Shown: positions 13,977 through 26,030 of the stretch, piece after piece
Layout of the letters: each line of letters starts with the position of its first letter
How positions within the stretch are numbered: the first letter of the stretch is position 1
Assembly: GCA_018136815.1 (NCBI GenBank)
Contig: CM030933.1
Location: forward strand, 3,273,144-3,337,143
Origin: Isochrysis galbana
Lineage: Eukaryota; Haptophyta; Isochrysidales; Isochrysidaceae
Direction: 5' to 3'
Length of the DNA stretch: 64,000 nt
Translations under genes and position numbers: made by a program
The notes under the pieces: model-generated
The model's input: only the letters and a program-made list of their open reading frames with translations
The model's database searches: none
What the model was told of the DNA's origin: nothing

Positions 13977-14932
13977 TGAGCCCTTCCTCCCACTTGGCCG
14001 GGGGGTGGAATATTCCATCTTTGCCGGGATCAGCCGCCGTGGAGGTGGCCGCTATCTCTCCCAGATAGTTTGTTTCGGTGTGTATCCAGATGTTGTTCAT
14101 TTTAGATATGTATCTTTCGTCTTCTGACACTCTAATCTCCTTGGGGGCGGTGCCCTCTGTTGTATCCGTGTCGGTGGTGTCGCCCTGTGCTGCCCGTGCG
14201 TTTGGGGGTGGTTTCTGTTCCGTCGCTGCCCTATCGAGGGTGCGTGACGCGTGCTGGACTATGTTGTCCCATGAGTCTAAGAAGGGTTGTTTGCGGACCT
14301 TGTGGCCCGCGTGGATAAACGTGTCGGGGAGGTGTTCTACGTATGTTGCGCATTCCTCTTTCGTATATGGCGTGGTGAAGTTGTCGTCTTTGAAGATATT
14401 ATGTACCACGTGTGTGTGTGGTTTTTTCCATAGGCTTATCCACAGGGCGTGCGTGGTCGGGGGTGGCCGGTGCTGGTTGTGCCATAGCGGTTGGGAGAGC
14501 GCCCCTTCCCATGTGAGGCCGGTCTGTTGGATCTTCAGCGTTCTGAAGGTGTCCAAAGGTGTCCAAAGCCTTTTGGCAGAAGGCAGGTAGTGCAGGGTTT
14601 CCTCTGATGCTGCGGGTTAGTTCCTTGGTGATACGGTAGAGAGGACCGCTCCTCGACCCAATCCTGTGCAACGGAACCACGCGTCGAGCGCGTGTTTCCA
14701 AATCGCCTTTCTCGGGCGTTGAGGTAGTTAAGGATCCATATTTTGCATGTAAGGCGTTTATGTGTTCCCTCCATTCTAGGAGGCCTAGCCCCATTGTTTT
14801 GTCCGCGCTATCCTTATGGTTTGTCGGGTAGTGTGGGTATTTTACCCATTTGGTCTTGCGGCCGGTGTAGGGGCTTGCTCCCAGAGTATTCTCTCGGCCG
14901 CATTTAGGCCTAGGTAGAATTTAGGCCTAGGT
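13977..14932 (-). mobile_element. LINE ORF2 C-terminal fragment, frameshifted
   Basis: Read on the minus strand from about 14932, this encodes a protein segment collinear with the one on the plus strand at 62.9-63.4 kb. Matching blocks include VVHNIFKDD against AVHNVFRDY, TPYTKEECATY against TPYSKEECSQY, WDNIVQHA against WDTVVNHA, and PPAKWEEG against PPAKWGEG. The plus-strand copy ends in a zinc-finger motif typical of LINE reverse transcriptases, so this is the region between the RT core and that finger, truncated at both ends. A 10-bp tandem duplication (14548-14567, ggtgtccaaa twice) shifts the frame. A short duplicated stretch (ggcctaggt, near 14907-14932) marks the upstream edge. It is a dead fragment. 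Confidence 0.75.
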
Positions 14933-15119
14933 CATCGCGCCAAGACACGTCCCACCCAGTGCGCCCATGACGGCTAGTAACTTCGAGATGTTCGCGCCCG
15001 GTCATCCGCGCATGCGGCCACCGAAAGCGATCGCGACGGAGGCAGCAGGCGCAAGCCGTCGAGCCACGCAGCGGGCGCGGCGTGAGAGCAAGCGGCTCGG
15101 CTGCGACAGCAGGTGCGGC

Positions 15120-16802
15120 TTAGCTCTCCGCCCAGACGGGCGTCTTGGGTAGCCGCGGCGCGCCAGCACGTCCCCACTTGCTCCTCCCAAGCGCCACGAG
15201 CAGTAGCCGGTGCATGTCGAGCGCCTTTGCACGCTCGTCGTGCAAGATACTGCGCGCCTCGCTCAACCCGCTGGCGCGCACACCGTCGTGGAATAGGTCG
15301 GCCGAGCGCTCGCAAGGCGCGTCGTGAGGCGCCGTCGGCAAGCCTGCAGAGGCGCGCCGGCGGTGGAAGGGCACCCATTCCACAAGCGACCAGCCGGCCG
15401 AGCGGACCGCATACCCCATGCAGCCACTCTTGTTGTAGCGCGGCCACTGCGAGATTGCGCACCCCTCCTCCTCATCCCCGTTGGCCACCCCGTTGGCCAA
15501 GCTGCCGCCTCGCCGCGCTGCGAGCCCACGTTCCACCACCCCCTCAGCGGTCGCCACCGTGAGCCCGCGGTGCATGAGCTCATGGAGCGAGCGGCCCTCG
15601 AGCGGCGGCTGCCCCGTCGACACGGGCGGCTGGAGGCGTGCCAGCCGCAGGAGCGTGGGGTAGACGTCGATTAGCTCGACGGGCGTCGCAACCCGCACGC
15701 CCGACGGGACACCTGGGCCGGCAAAGACGAGCGGTACCTGCGTGTCGACGCGCGAGAGGCCATGCTTGCCCCAGCCGCCGCCGTGCCCAAGCTTGAAGCC
15801 ATGGTCGCCGAGTACCACCACAATCGTGCGCCGAGTCAGGTTGTGCGCCTCAAGCCCATCGCGCAGCACGCGGCCCACTTGCGCATCCGCAAACGAGACG
15901 GCCGCCGCATGCGCGAGCGCGAGCTCGGCCGCGCGCTCCGAGCCGGGCCGCAACTGCGCCGCGCGCACACCGAAGGTGCGCAGCTCGCCAAAGCCGTCCT
16001 GCAGGTGCGCAGCGTACTCGGCCGAGACGCCGGCGGGAGGCCGGCACGCGGCGTCGCACGCAGCCTCCGCCAAGCGGGCCGCGTGCGCGGCCGCTAGCTC
16101 AAAGTGGCGCGCGGGCGCGTTCCACGGCAGGTGCGGCCGCACAAAGCCGGTGGCGACGAACCACGGCCTGGGCTGGCGCGCCAGCCGCCCGATGGCCCGG
16201 ATCGTGCGCGAGGCGAGCGTGTAGTCCGTGTACCTGCGGCCGTGCGGGTCCGTCTCGGGCCCGCGCTCCCAGAGCGGCATTCCCCAGTTGACGCCGTGCG
16301 CCTTGGCGGCACCGTTGGCTCGTAACTCGGCGCGGCGCGCGGCGGCGGCGGCGGTGTGGTACTGGTTGTACCTCCACTCGGCGGCCCACTCCGTATTCCC
16401 GCGCCGCCGCGGGAAGTCGAGCCGCACGAGTCCGGCGAGGTCCGCCTCACTCGACCAGCTCGGCTCATCGTCGAGCCTCTGGTGGAACACCTTACCAAAG
16501 GAGAGTGTGAGGTAGCCGCTGAGCCTGAAGGCCTGGGGAAGGGTGATGGCGTGTGGGAGGGTGTCTCTGAAGTGTGTGTGAAGGTCGTAGCACCTGTGGG
16601 TGTCTGGACGAAGCCCTGAGAGGAGTGATGAGCGAGAAGGAGCGCAGTTTGCGAGGGATGCGTGGGCGTTAGAGAAGAGAACTCCACGGGTGGAGAGGGA
16701 GGAGAGGGAAGGAGTGGGAGAGGAGAGGAGGGAGGAGTAGCCGAGGTCATCGAGGAGGAGGAGGAGGATGTTGGGAGGAGGGGGAGGGGGAGGAGACGTG
16801 GT
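15120..16802 (-). CDS. Iduronate-2-sulfatase-like sulfatase
   Basis: A continuous minus-strand frame runs from the polypyrimidine edge near 16802 to TAA at 15120-15122, about 560 codons and close to the usual length of iduronate-2-sulfatase. The N-terminal metal-binding block (NILLLLLDDLG, near 16750) precedes the sulfatase signature CAPSRSSLLSG, whose Cys codon at 16644-16646 would become formylglycine. Then follow RPDTHRCYDL, SFGKVFH, the VATGFVRPHLPW block, and the C-terminal metal site LGDHGFKLGHGGGWGKHG, then ELIDVYPTLLRLA. These order as in iduronate-2-sulfatase/choline-sulfatase relatives, which hydrolyse sulfate esters in lysosomes or outside the cell. No Met is visible before the Pro-rich start: the start codon and any signal peptide must lie across a C-homopolymer or in an upstream exon, so the 5' end is unresolved. 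Its first 30 codons are themselves CT-rich. Confidence 0.88.
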   Translation of the reverse strand, partial: TTSPPPPPPPNILLLLLDDLGYSSLLSSPTPSLSSLSTRGVLFSNAHASLANCAPSRSSLLSGLRPDTHRCYDLHTHFRDTLPHAITLPQAFRLSGYLTLSFGKVFHQRLDDEPSWSSEADLAGLVRLDFPRRRGNTEWAAEWRYNQYHTAAAAARRAELRANGAAKAHGVNWGMPLWERGPETDPHGRRYTDYTLASRTIRAIGRLARQPRPWFVATGFVRPHLPWNAPARHFELAAAHAARLAEAACDAACRPPAGVSAEYAAHLQDGFGELRTFGVRAAQLRPGSERAAELALAHAAAVSFADAQVGRVLRDGLEAHNLTRRTIVVVLGDHGFKLGHGGGWGKHGLSRVDTQVPLVFAGPGVPSGVRVATPVELIDVYPTLLRLARLQPPVSTGQPPLEGRSLHELMHRGLTVATAEGVVERGLAARRGGSLANGVANGDEEEGCAISQWPRYNKSGCMGYAVRSAGWSLVEWVPFHRRRASAGLPTAPHDAPCERSADLFHDGVRASGLSEARSILHDERAKALDMHRLLLVALGRSKWGRAGAPRLPKTPVWAES

Positions 16803-16844
16803 GGGAGAGGGGGGGGAGGGGGGGGGGGAGAGTGGGGGGGGGGG

Positions 16845-19800
16845 GGGGAGAGAGAAGGAGACGGGGGGAAGCGGAGAAGAAGAATAGAAGGGATTATTAT
16901 TGTAGAGGGAAGAGAGGCGGAGGGGGGCAGACTCGCTACGTAATAAAGAGAGTGAAATATGGAGAAGTGGAGAAGGAAAAGAAAAAGAGAGATGGGGGGA
17001 GCGGAGAAGAAGAATAGGAGGGATTGTAGAGGGAAGAGAGGCGGGGGGGGGCAGACTCGCTACGTAATAGAGAGAGTGAAATATGGTGAAGTGGAGAGGG
17101 AAAAGAAAAAGAGAGATGGGGGGGAGCGGAGAAGAAGAATAGGAGGGATTGTAGAGGGAAGAGAGGCGGGGGGGGGCAGACTCGCTACGTAATAGAGAGA
17201 GTGAAATATGGTGAAGTGGAGAGGGAAAAGAAAAAGAGAGATGGGGGGGAGCGCAGAAGAAGAATAGGAGGGATTGTAGAGGGAAGAGAGGCGGGGGGGG
17301 GCAGACTCGCTACGTAATAAAGAGAGTGAAATATGGAGAAGTGGAGAAGGAAAAGAAAAAGAGAGATGGGGGGAGCGGAGAAGAAGAATAGGAGGGATTG
17401 TAGAGGGAAGAGAGGCGGGGGGGGGGCAGACTCGCTACGTAATAGAGAGAGTGAAATATGGTGAAGTGGAGAGGGAAAAGAAAAAGAGAGATGGGGGGGA
17501 GCGGAGAAGAAGAATAGGAGGGATTGTAGAGGGAAGAGAGGCGGGGGGGGGGCAGACTCGCTACGTAATAGAGAGAGTGAAATATGGAGAAGTGGAGAGG
17601 GAAAAGAAAAAGAGAGATGGGGGGAGCGCAGAAGAAGAATAGGAGGGATTGTAGAGGGAAGAGAGGCGGGGGGGGGGCAGACTCGCTACGTAATAAAGAG
17701 AGTGAAATATGGAGAAGTGGAGAAGGAAAAGAAAAAGAGAGATGGGGGGAGCGCAGAAGAAGAATAGGAGGGATTGTAGAGGGAAGAGAGGCGGGGGGGG
17801 GGCAGACTCGCTACGTAATAGAGAGAGTGAAATATGGTGAAGTGGAGAGGGAAAAGAAAAAGAGAGATGGGGGGAGCGCAGAAGAAGAATAGGAGGGATT
17901 GTAGAGGGAAGAGAGGCGGAGGGGGGCAGACTCGCTACGTAATAAAGAGAGTGAAATATGGAGAAGTGGAGAAGGAAAAGAAAAAGAGAGATGGGGGGAG
18001 CGGAGAAGAAGAATAGGAGGGATTGTAGAGGGAAGAGAGGCGGGGGGGGGGCAGACTCGCTACGTAATAGAGAGAGTGAAATATGGTGAAGTGGAGAGGG
18101 AAAAGAAAAAGAGAGATGGGGGGGAGCGGAGAAGAAGAATAGGAGGGATTGTAGAGGGAAGAGAGGCGGGGGGGGGGCAGACTCGCTACGTAATAGAGAG
18201 AGTGAAATATGGTGAAGTGGAGAGGGAAAAGAAAAAGAGAGATGGGGGGAGCGCAGAAGAAGAATAGGAGGGATTGTAGAGGGAAGAGAGGCGGGGGGGG
18301 GGCAGACTCGCTACGTAATAGAGAGAGTGAAATATGGAGAAGTGGAGAGGGAAAAGAAAAAGAGAGATGGGGGGAGCGCAGAAGAAGAATAGGAGGGATT
18401 GTAGAGGGAAGAGAGGCGGAGGGGGGCAGACTCGCTACGTAATAAAGAGAGTGAAATATGGAGAAGTGGAGAAGGAAAAGAAAAAGAGAGATGGGGGGAG
18501 CGGAGAAGAAGAATAGGAGGGATTGTAGAGGGAAGAGAGGCGGGGGGGGGGCAGACTCGCTACGTAATAGAGAGAGTGAAATATGGTGAAGTGGAGAGGG
18601 AAAAGAAAAAGAGAGATGGGGGGAGCGCAGAAGAAGAATAGGAGGGATTGTAGAGGGAAGAGAGGCGGAGGGGGGCAGACTCGCTACGTAATAAAGATAG
18701 TGAAATATGGAGAAGTGGAGAAGGAAAAGAAAAAGAGAGATGGGGGGAGCGGAGAAGAAGAATAGGAGGGATTGTAGAGGGAAGAGAGGCGGGGGGGGGG
18801 CAGACTCGCTACGTAATAGAGAGAGTGAAATATGGTGAAGTGGAGAGGGAAAAGAAAAAGAGAGATGGGGGGGAGCGGAGAAGAAGAATAGGAGGGATTG
18901 TAGAGGGAAGAGAGGCGGGGGGGGGGCAGACCCGCTACGTAATAGAGAGAGTGAAATATGGTGAAGTGGAGAGGGAAAAGAAAAAGAGAGATGGGGGGAG
19001 CGCAGAAGAAGAATAGGAGGGATTGTAGAGGGAAGAGAGGCGGGGGGGGGGCAGACTCGCTACGTAATAGAGAGAGTGAAATATGGAGAAGTGGAGAAGG
19101 AAAAGAAAAAGAGAGATGGGGGGAGCGCAGAAGAAGAATAGGAGGGATTGTAGAGGGAAGAGAGGCGGGGGGGGGCAGACTCGCTACGTAATAGAGAGAG
19201 TGAAATATGGTGAAGTGGAGAGGGAAAAGAAAAAGAGAGATGGGGGGGAGCGCAGAAGAAGAATAGGAGGGATTGTGTAGAGGGAAGAGAGGCGGGGGGG
19301 GGCAGACTCGCTACGTAATAGAGAGAGTGAAATATGGAGAAGTGGAGAGGGAAAAGAAAAAGAGAGATGGGGGGAGCGCAGAAGAAGAATAGGAGGGATT
19401 GTAGAGGGAAGAGAGGCGGGGGGGGGCAGACTCGCTACGTAATAGAGAGAGTGAAATATGGTGAAGTGGAGAGGGAAAAGAAAAAGAGAGATGGGGGGAG
19501 CGCAGAAGAAGAATAGGAGGGATTGTAGAGGGAAGAGAGGCGGGGGGGGGCAGACTCGCTACGTAATAGAGAGAGTGAAATATGGTGAAGTGGAGAGGGA
19601 AAAGAAAAAGAGAGATGGGGGGAGCGCAGAAGAAGAATAGGAGGGATTGTGTAGAGGGAAGAGAGGCGGAGGGGGGCAGACTCGCTACGTAATAGAGAGA
19701 GTGAAATATGGGGAAGTGGGGAGGGAAAAGAAAAAGAGAGACGGGGGGAGCGCAGAAGAAGAATAGGAGGGATTGTAGAGGGAAGAGAGGCGGGGGGGGG

Positions 19801-22800
19801 CAGACTCGCTACGTAATAGAGAGAGTGAAATATGGTGAAGTGGAGAGGGAAAAGAAAAAGAGAGATGGGGGGAGCGCAGAAGAAGAATAGGAGGGATTGT
19901 AGAGGGAAGAGAGGCGGGGGGGGGCAGACTCGCTACGTAATAGAGAGAGTGAAATATGGTGAAGTGGAGAGGGAAAAGAAAAAGAGAGATGGGGGGAGCG
20001 CAGAAGAAGAATAGGAGGGATTGTGTAGAGGGAAGAGAGGCGGAGGGGGGCAGACTCGCTACGTAATAGAGAGAGTGAAATATGGGGAAGTGGAGAGGGA
20101 AAAGAAAAAGAGAGACGGGGGGAGCGCAGAAGAAGAATAGGAGGGATTGTAGAGGGAAGAGAGGCGGGGGGGGGCAGACTCGCTACGTAATAGAGAGAGT
20201 GAAATATGGTGAAGTGGAGAGGGAAAAGAAAAAGAGAGATGGGGGGAGCGGAGAAGAAGAATAGGAGGGATTGTAGAGGGAAGAGAGGCGGGGGGGGGGC
20301 AGACTCGCTACGTAATAGAGAGAGTGAAATATGGTGAAGTGGAGAGGGAAAAGAAAAAGAGAGACGGGGGGAGCGCAGAAGAAGAATAGGAGGGATTGTA
20401 GAGGGAAGAGAGGCGGGGGGGGGCAGACTCGCTACGTAATAGAGAGAGTGAAATATGGAGAAGTGGAGAAGGAAAAGAAAAAGAGAGATGGGGGGAGCGC
20501 AGAAGAAGAATAGGAGGGATTGTGTAGAGGGAAGAGAGGCGGGGGGGGGGCAGACTCGCTACGTAATAGAGAGAGTGAAATATGGGGAAGTGGAGAGGGA
20601 AAAGAAAAAGAGAGACGGGGGGAGCGCAGAAGAAGAATAGGAGGGATTGTAGAGGGAAGAGAGGCGGGGGGGGGCAGACTCGCTACGTAATAGAGAGAGT
20701 GAAATATGGTGAAGTGGAGAGGGAAAAGAAAAAGAGAGATGGGGGGAGCGCAGAAGAAGAATAGGAGGGATTGTGTAGAGGGAAGAGAGGCGGAGGGGGG
20801 CAGACTCGCTACGTAATAGAGAGAGTGAAATATGGGGAAGTGGAGAGGGAAAAGAAAAAGAGAGACGGGGGGAGCGCAGAAGAAGAAGAGGAGGGATTGT
20901 AGAGGGAAGAGAGGCGGGGGGGGGCAGACTCGCTACGTAATAGAGAGAGTGAAATATGGTGAAGTGGAGAGGGAAAAGAAAAAGAGAGATGGGGGGGAGC
21001 GCAGAAGAAGAATAGGAGGGATTGTAGAGGGAAGAGAGGCGGGGGGGGGCAGACTCGCTACGTTATAGAGAGAGTGAAATATGGTGAAGTGGAGAGGGAA
21101 AAGAAAAAGAGAGATGGGGGGGAGCGGAGAAGAAGAATAGGAGGGATTGTGTAGAGGGAAGAGAGGCGGGGGGGGGGCAGACTCGCTACGTAATAGAGAG
21201 AGTGAAATATGGAGAAGTGGAGAGGGAAAAGAAAAAGAGAGACGGGGGGAGCGCAGAAGAAGAATAGGAGGGATTGTAGAGGGAAGAGAGGCGGGGGGGG
21301 GCAGACTCGCTACGTAATAGAGAGAGTGAAATATGGTGAAGTGGAGAGGGAAAAGAAAAAGAGAGATGGGGGGAGCGCAGAAGAAGAATAGGAGGGATTG
21401 TGTAGAGGGAAGAGAGGCGGGGGGGGGGCAGACTCGCTACGTAATAGAGAGAGTGAAATATGGAGAAGTGGAGAAGGAAAAGAAAAAGAGAGATGGGGGG
21501 AGCGGAGAAGAAGAATAGGAGGGATTGTGTAGAGGGAAGAGAGGGGGGGGGGGGGCAGACTCGCTACGTAATAGAGAGAGTGAAATATGGTGAAGTGGAG
21601 AGGGAAAAGAAAAAGAGAGATGGGGGGAGCGGAGAAGAAAAATAGGAGGGATTGTGTAGAGGGAAGAGAGGCGGGGGGGGGCAGACTCGCTACGGAATAA
21701 AGAGAGTGAAATATGGAGAAGTGGAGAAGGAAAAGAAAAAGAGAGATGGGGGGAGCGGAGAAGAAGAATAGGAGGGATTGTGTAGAGGGAAGAGAGGCGG
21801 GGGGGGGCAGACTCGCTACGTAATAGAGAGAGTGAAATATGGAGAAGTGGAGAGGGAAAAGAAAAAGAGAGATGGGGGGAGCGGAGAAGAAGAATAGGAG
21901 GGATTGTGTAGAGGGAAGAGAGGCGGGGGGGGGGCAGACTCGCTACGGAATAAAGAGAGTGAAATATGGAGAAGTGGAGAAGGAAAAGAAAAAGAGAGAT
22001 GGGGGGGAGCGCAGAAGAAGAATAGGAGGGATTGTAGAGGGAAGAGAGGCGGGGGGGGGGCAGACTCGCTACGTAATAGAGAGAGTGAAATATGGAGAAG
22101 TGGAGAGGGAAAAGAAAAAGAGAGATGGGGGGAGCGCAGAAGAAGAATAGGAGGGATTGTGTAGAGGGAAGAGAGGCGGGGGGGGGGCAGACTCGCTACG
22201 GAATAAAGAGAGTGAAATATGGAGAAGTGGAGAAGGAAAAGAAAAAGAGAGATGGGGGGAGCGGAGAAGAAGAATAGGAGGGATTGTGTAGAGGGAAGAG
22301 AGGCGGGGGGGGGGCAGACTCGCTACGTAATAGAGAGAGTAAAATATGGTGAAGTGGAGAGGGAAAAGAAAAAGAGAGATGGGGGGAGCGCAGAAGAAGA
22401 ATAGGAGGGATTGTGTAGAGGGAAGAGAGGCGGAGGGGGGCAGACTCGCTACGTAATAGAGAGAGTGAAATATGGAGAAGTGGAGAAGGAAAAGAAAAAG
22501 AGAGATGGGGGGGAGCGCAGAAGAATAATAGGAGGGATTGTAGAGGGAAGAGAGGCGGGGGGGGGGCAGACTCGCTACGTAATAGAGAGAGTGAAATATG
22601 GAGAAGTGGAGAGGGAAAAGAAAAAGAGAGATGGGGGGAGCGCAGAAGAAGAATAGGAGGGATTGTGTAGAGGGAAGAGAGGCGGGGGGGGGCAGACTCG
22701 CTACGTAATAGAGAGAGTGAAATATGGTGAAGTGGAGAGGGAAAAGAAAAAGAGAGATGGGGGGGAGCGGAGAAGAAGAATAGGAGGGATTGTAGAGGGA

Positions 22801-25800
22801 AGAGAGGCGGGGGGGGGCAGACTCGCTACGGAATAAAGAGAGTGAAATATGGAGAAGTGGAGAAGGAAAAGAAAAAGAGAGATGGGGGGAGCGGAGAAGA
22901 AGAATAGGAGGGATTGTGTAGAGGGAAGAGAGGGGGGGGGGGGCAGACTCGCTACGTACTAGAGAGAGTGAAATATGGTGAAGTGGAGAGGGAAATGAAA
23001 AAGAGAGAAGGGGGGGAGCGCAGAAGAAGAATAGGAGGGATTGTGTAGAGGGAAGAGAGAGGGGGGCAGACTCGCTACGTAATAGAGAGAGTGAAATATG
23101 GAGAAGTGGAGAGGGAAAAGAAAAAGAGAGATGGGGGGAGCGCAGAAGAAGAATAGGAGGGATTGTAGAGGGAAGAGAGGCGGGGGGGGGCAGACTCGCT
23201 ACGTAATAGAGAGAGTGAAATATGGTGAAGTGGAGAGGGAAAAGAAAAAGAGAGATGGGGGGAGCGCAGAAGAAGAATAGGAGGGATTGTAGAGGGAAGA
23301 GAGGCGGGGGGGGGCAGACTCGCTACGTAATAGAGAGAGTAAAATATGGTGAAGTGGAGAGGGAAAAGAAAAAGAGAGATGGGGGGGAGCGCAGAAGAAG
23401 AATAGGAGGGATTGTGTAGAGGGAAGAGAGGCGGGGGGGGGGCAGACTCGCTACGTAATAGAGAGAGTGAAATATGGTGAAGTGGAGAGGGAAAAGAAAA
23501 AGAGAGATGGGGGGAGCGCAGAAGAAGAATAGGAGGGATTGTAGAGGGAAGAGAGGCGGGGGGGGGCAGACTCGCTACGGAATAAAGAGAGTGAAATATG
23601 GAGAAGTGGAGAAGGAAAAGAAAAAGAGAGATGGGGGGAGCGGAGAAGAAGAATAGGAGGGATTGTGTAGAGGGAAGAGAGGGGGGGGGGGGGGGGCAGA
23701 CTCGCTACGTAATAGAGAGAGTGAAATATGGTGAAGTGGAGAGGGAAAAGAAAAAGAGAGATGGGGGGAGCGGAGAAGAAAAATAGGAGGGATTGTGTAG
23801 AGGGAAGAGAGGCGGGGGGGGGGCAGACTCGCTACGTAATAGGGAGAGTGAAATATGGTGAAGTGGAGAAGGAAAAGAAAAAGAGAGATGGGGGGAGCGG
23901 AGAAGAAGAATAGGAGGGATTGTGTAGAGGGAAGAGAGGCGGGGGGGGGGCAGACTCGCTACGTAATAGAGAGAGTGAAATATGGTGAAGTGGAGAAGGA
24001 AAAGAAAAAGAGAGATGAAGGGAGCGCAGAAGAAGAATAGGAGGGATTGTGTAGAGGGAAGAGAGGCGGGGGAATAGAGAGAGTGAAATATGGAGAAGTG
24101 GAGAGGGAAAAGAAAAAGAGAGATGGGGGGGAGCGGAGAAGAAGAATAGGAGGGATTGTAGAGGGAAGAGAGGCGGGGGGGGGGGGCAGACTCGCTACGT
24201 AATAGAGAGAGTGAAATATGGTGAAGTGGAGAGGGAAAAGAAAAAGAGAGATGGGGGGGAGCGGAGAAGAAGAATAGGAGGGATTGTAGAGGGAAGAGAG
24301 GCGGGGGGGGGGCAGACTCGCTACGTAATAGAGAGAGTGAAATATGGTGAAGTGGAGAGGGAAAAGAAAAAGAGAGATGGGGGGAGCGCAGAAGAAGAAT
24401 AGGAGGGATTGTAGAGGGAAGAGAGGCGGGGGGGGGGGGGCAGACTCGCTACGTAATAGAGAGAGTGAAATATGGTGAAGTGGAGAGGGAAAAGAAAAAG
24501 AGAGATGGGGGGAGCGCAGAAGAAGAATAGGAGGGATTGTAGAGGGAAGAGAGGCGGGGGGGGCAGACTCGCTACGTAATAGAGAGAGTGAAATATGGTG
24601 AAGTGGAGAGGGAAAAGAAAAAGAGAGATGGGGGGAGCGGAGAAGAAGAATAGGAGGGATTGTAGAGGGAAGAGAGGCGGGGGGGGGCAGACTCGCTACG
24701 GAATAAAGAGAGTGAAATATGGAGAAGTGGAGAGGGAAAAGAAAAAGAGAGATGGGGGGGAGCGCAGAAGAAGAATAGGAGGGATTGTAGAGGGAAGAGA
24801 GGCGGGGGGGGGGGCAGACTCGCTACGTAATAGAGAGAGTGAAATATGGTGAAGTGGAGAGGGAAAAGAAAAAGAGAGATGGGGGGAGCGGAGAAGAAGA
24901 ATAGGAGGGATTGTAGAGGGAAGAGAGGCGGGGGGGGCAGACTCGCTACGTAATAGAGAGAGTGAAATATGGTGAAGTGGAGAGGGAAATGAAAAAGAGA
25001 GATGGGGGGAGCGCAGAAGAAGAATAGGAGGGATTGTAGAGGGAAGAGAGGCGGGGGGTGCAGACTCGCTACGTTATAGAGAGAGTGAAATATGGTGAAG
25101 TGGAGAGGGAAAAGAAAAAGAGAGATGGGGGGAGCGGAGAAGAAGAATAGGAGGGATTGTGTAGAGGGAAGAGAGGCGGGGGGGGGGCAGACTCGCTACG
25201 TAATAGAGAGAGTGAAATATGGTGAAGTGGAGAGGGAAATGAAAAAGAGAGATGGGGGGAGCGCAGAAGAAGAATAGGAGGGATTGTAGAGGGAAGAGAG
25301 GCGGGGGGGGGCAGACTCGCTACGTAATAGAGAGAGTGAAATATGGTGAAGTGGAGAGGGAAAAGAAAAAGAGAGATGGGGGGGAGCGGAGAAGAAGAAT
25401 AGGAGGGATTGTAGAGGGAAGAGAGGCGGGGGGGGGGCAGACTCGCTACGTAATAGAGAGAGTGAAATATAGTGAAGTGGAGAGGGAAAAGAAAAAGAGA
25501 GATGGGGGGAGCGCAGAAGAAGAATAGGAGGGATTGTAGAGGGAAGAGAGGCGAGGGGGGGCAGACTCGCTACGTAATAGAGAGAGTGAAATATGGTGAA
25601 GTGGAGAGGGAAATGAAAAAGAGAGATGGGGGGAGCGCAGAAGAAGAATAGAAGGGATTGTAGAGGGAAGAGAGGCGGGGGGGGGCAGACTCGCTACGTT
25701 ATAGAGAGAGTGAAATATGGTGAAGTGGAGAGGGAAAAGAAAAAGAGAGATGGGGGGAGCGGAGAAGAAGAATAGGAGGGATTGTGTAGAGGGAAGAGAG

Positions 25801-26030
25801 GCGGGGGGGGCAGACTCGCTACGTAATAGAGAGAGTGAAATATGGTGAAGTGGAGAGGGAAAAGAAAAAGAGAGATGGGGGGAGCGCAGAAGAAGAATAG
25901 GAGGGATTGCGTAGAGGGAAGAGAGGCGGGGGGGGGGGGGCAGACTCGCTACGTAATAGAGAGAGTGAAATATGGAAAAGTGGAGGGCGAAAAGAAAAGA
26001 GAGATGGGGGGAGCGGAGGAGAAGAATACA
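16845..26030. repeat. 9.2-kb homopurine satellite, ~125-bp unit, ~73 copies
   Basis: The unit carries the landmark cagactcgctacgtaata, then GA-rich sequence (gagtgaaatatgg, aagtggaga, aaagaaaaagagagatgg, cagaagaagaatagga), and a G-run of 6-16. The landmark recurs every 123-127 bp from about 16928 to 25941. Variants (tacgtaata/tacggaata/tacgttata, ttgtag/ttgtgtag, tggtgaag/tggagaag, agatgg/agacgg, gcgcag/gcggag) recur in blocks of 2, 3, 4 or 6 units, so higher-order duplication has occurred. One unit near 24070 has lost its landmark. The many 60-residue plus-strand frames are artefacts of the repeat. The first partial unit directly touches the sulfatase 5' end. Confidence 0.97.

Noticed and set aside
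16780-16845. Calling a start codon for the sulfatase in the C-run
   Set aside because: No Met is visible before the N-terminal metal-binding block; any start there would be invented.
16900-26000. Dozens of overlapping 60-100-residue plus-strand ORFs (VKYGEVEREKKKRDGG type)
   Set aside because: They are translations of the satellite unit, change frame with unit length and have no independent coding signal.
17000-26000. CRISPR array
   Set aside because: Regular spacing, but the whole unit repeats with no unique spacers, and the genome is eukaryotic.
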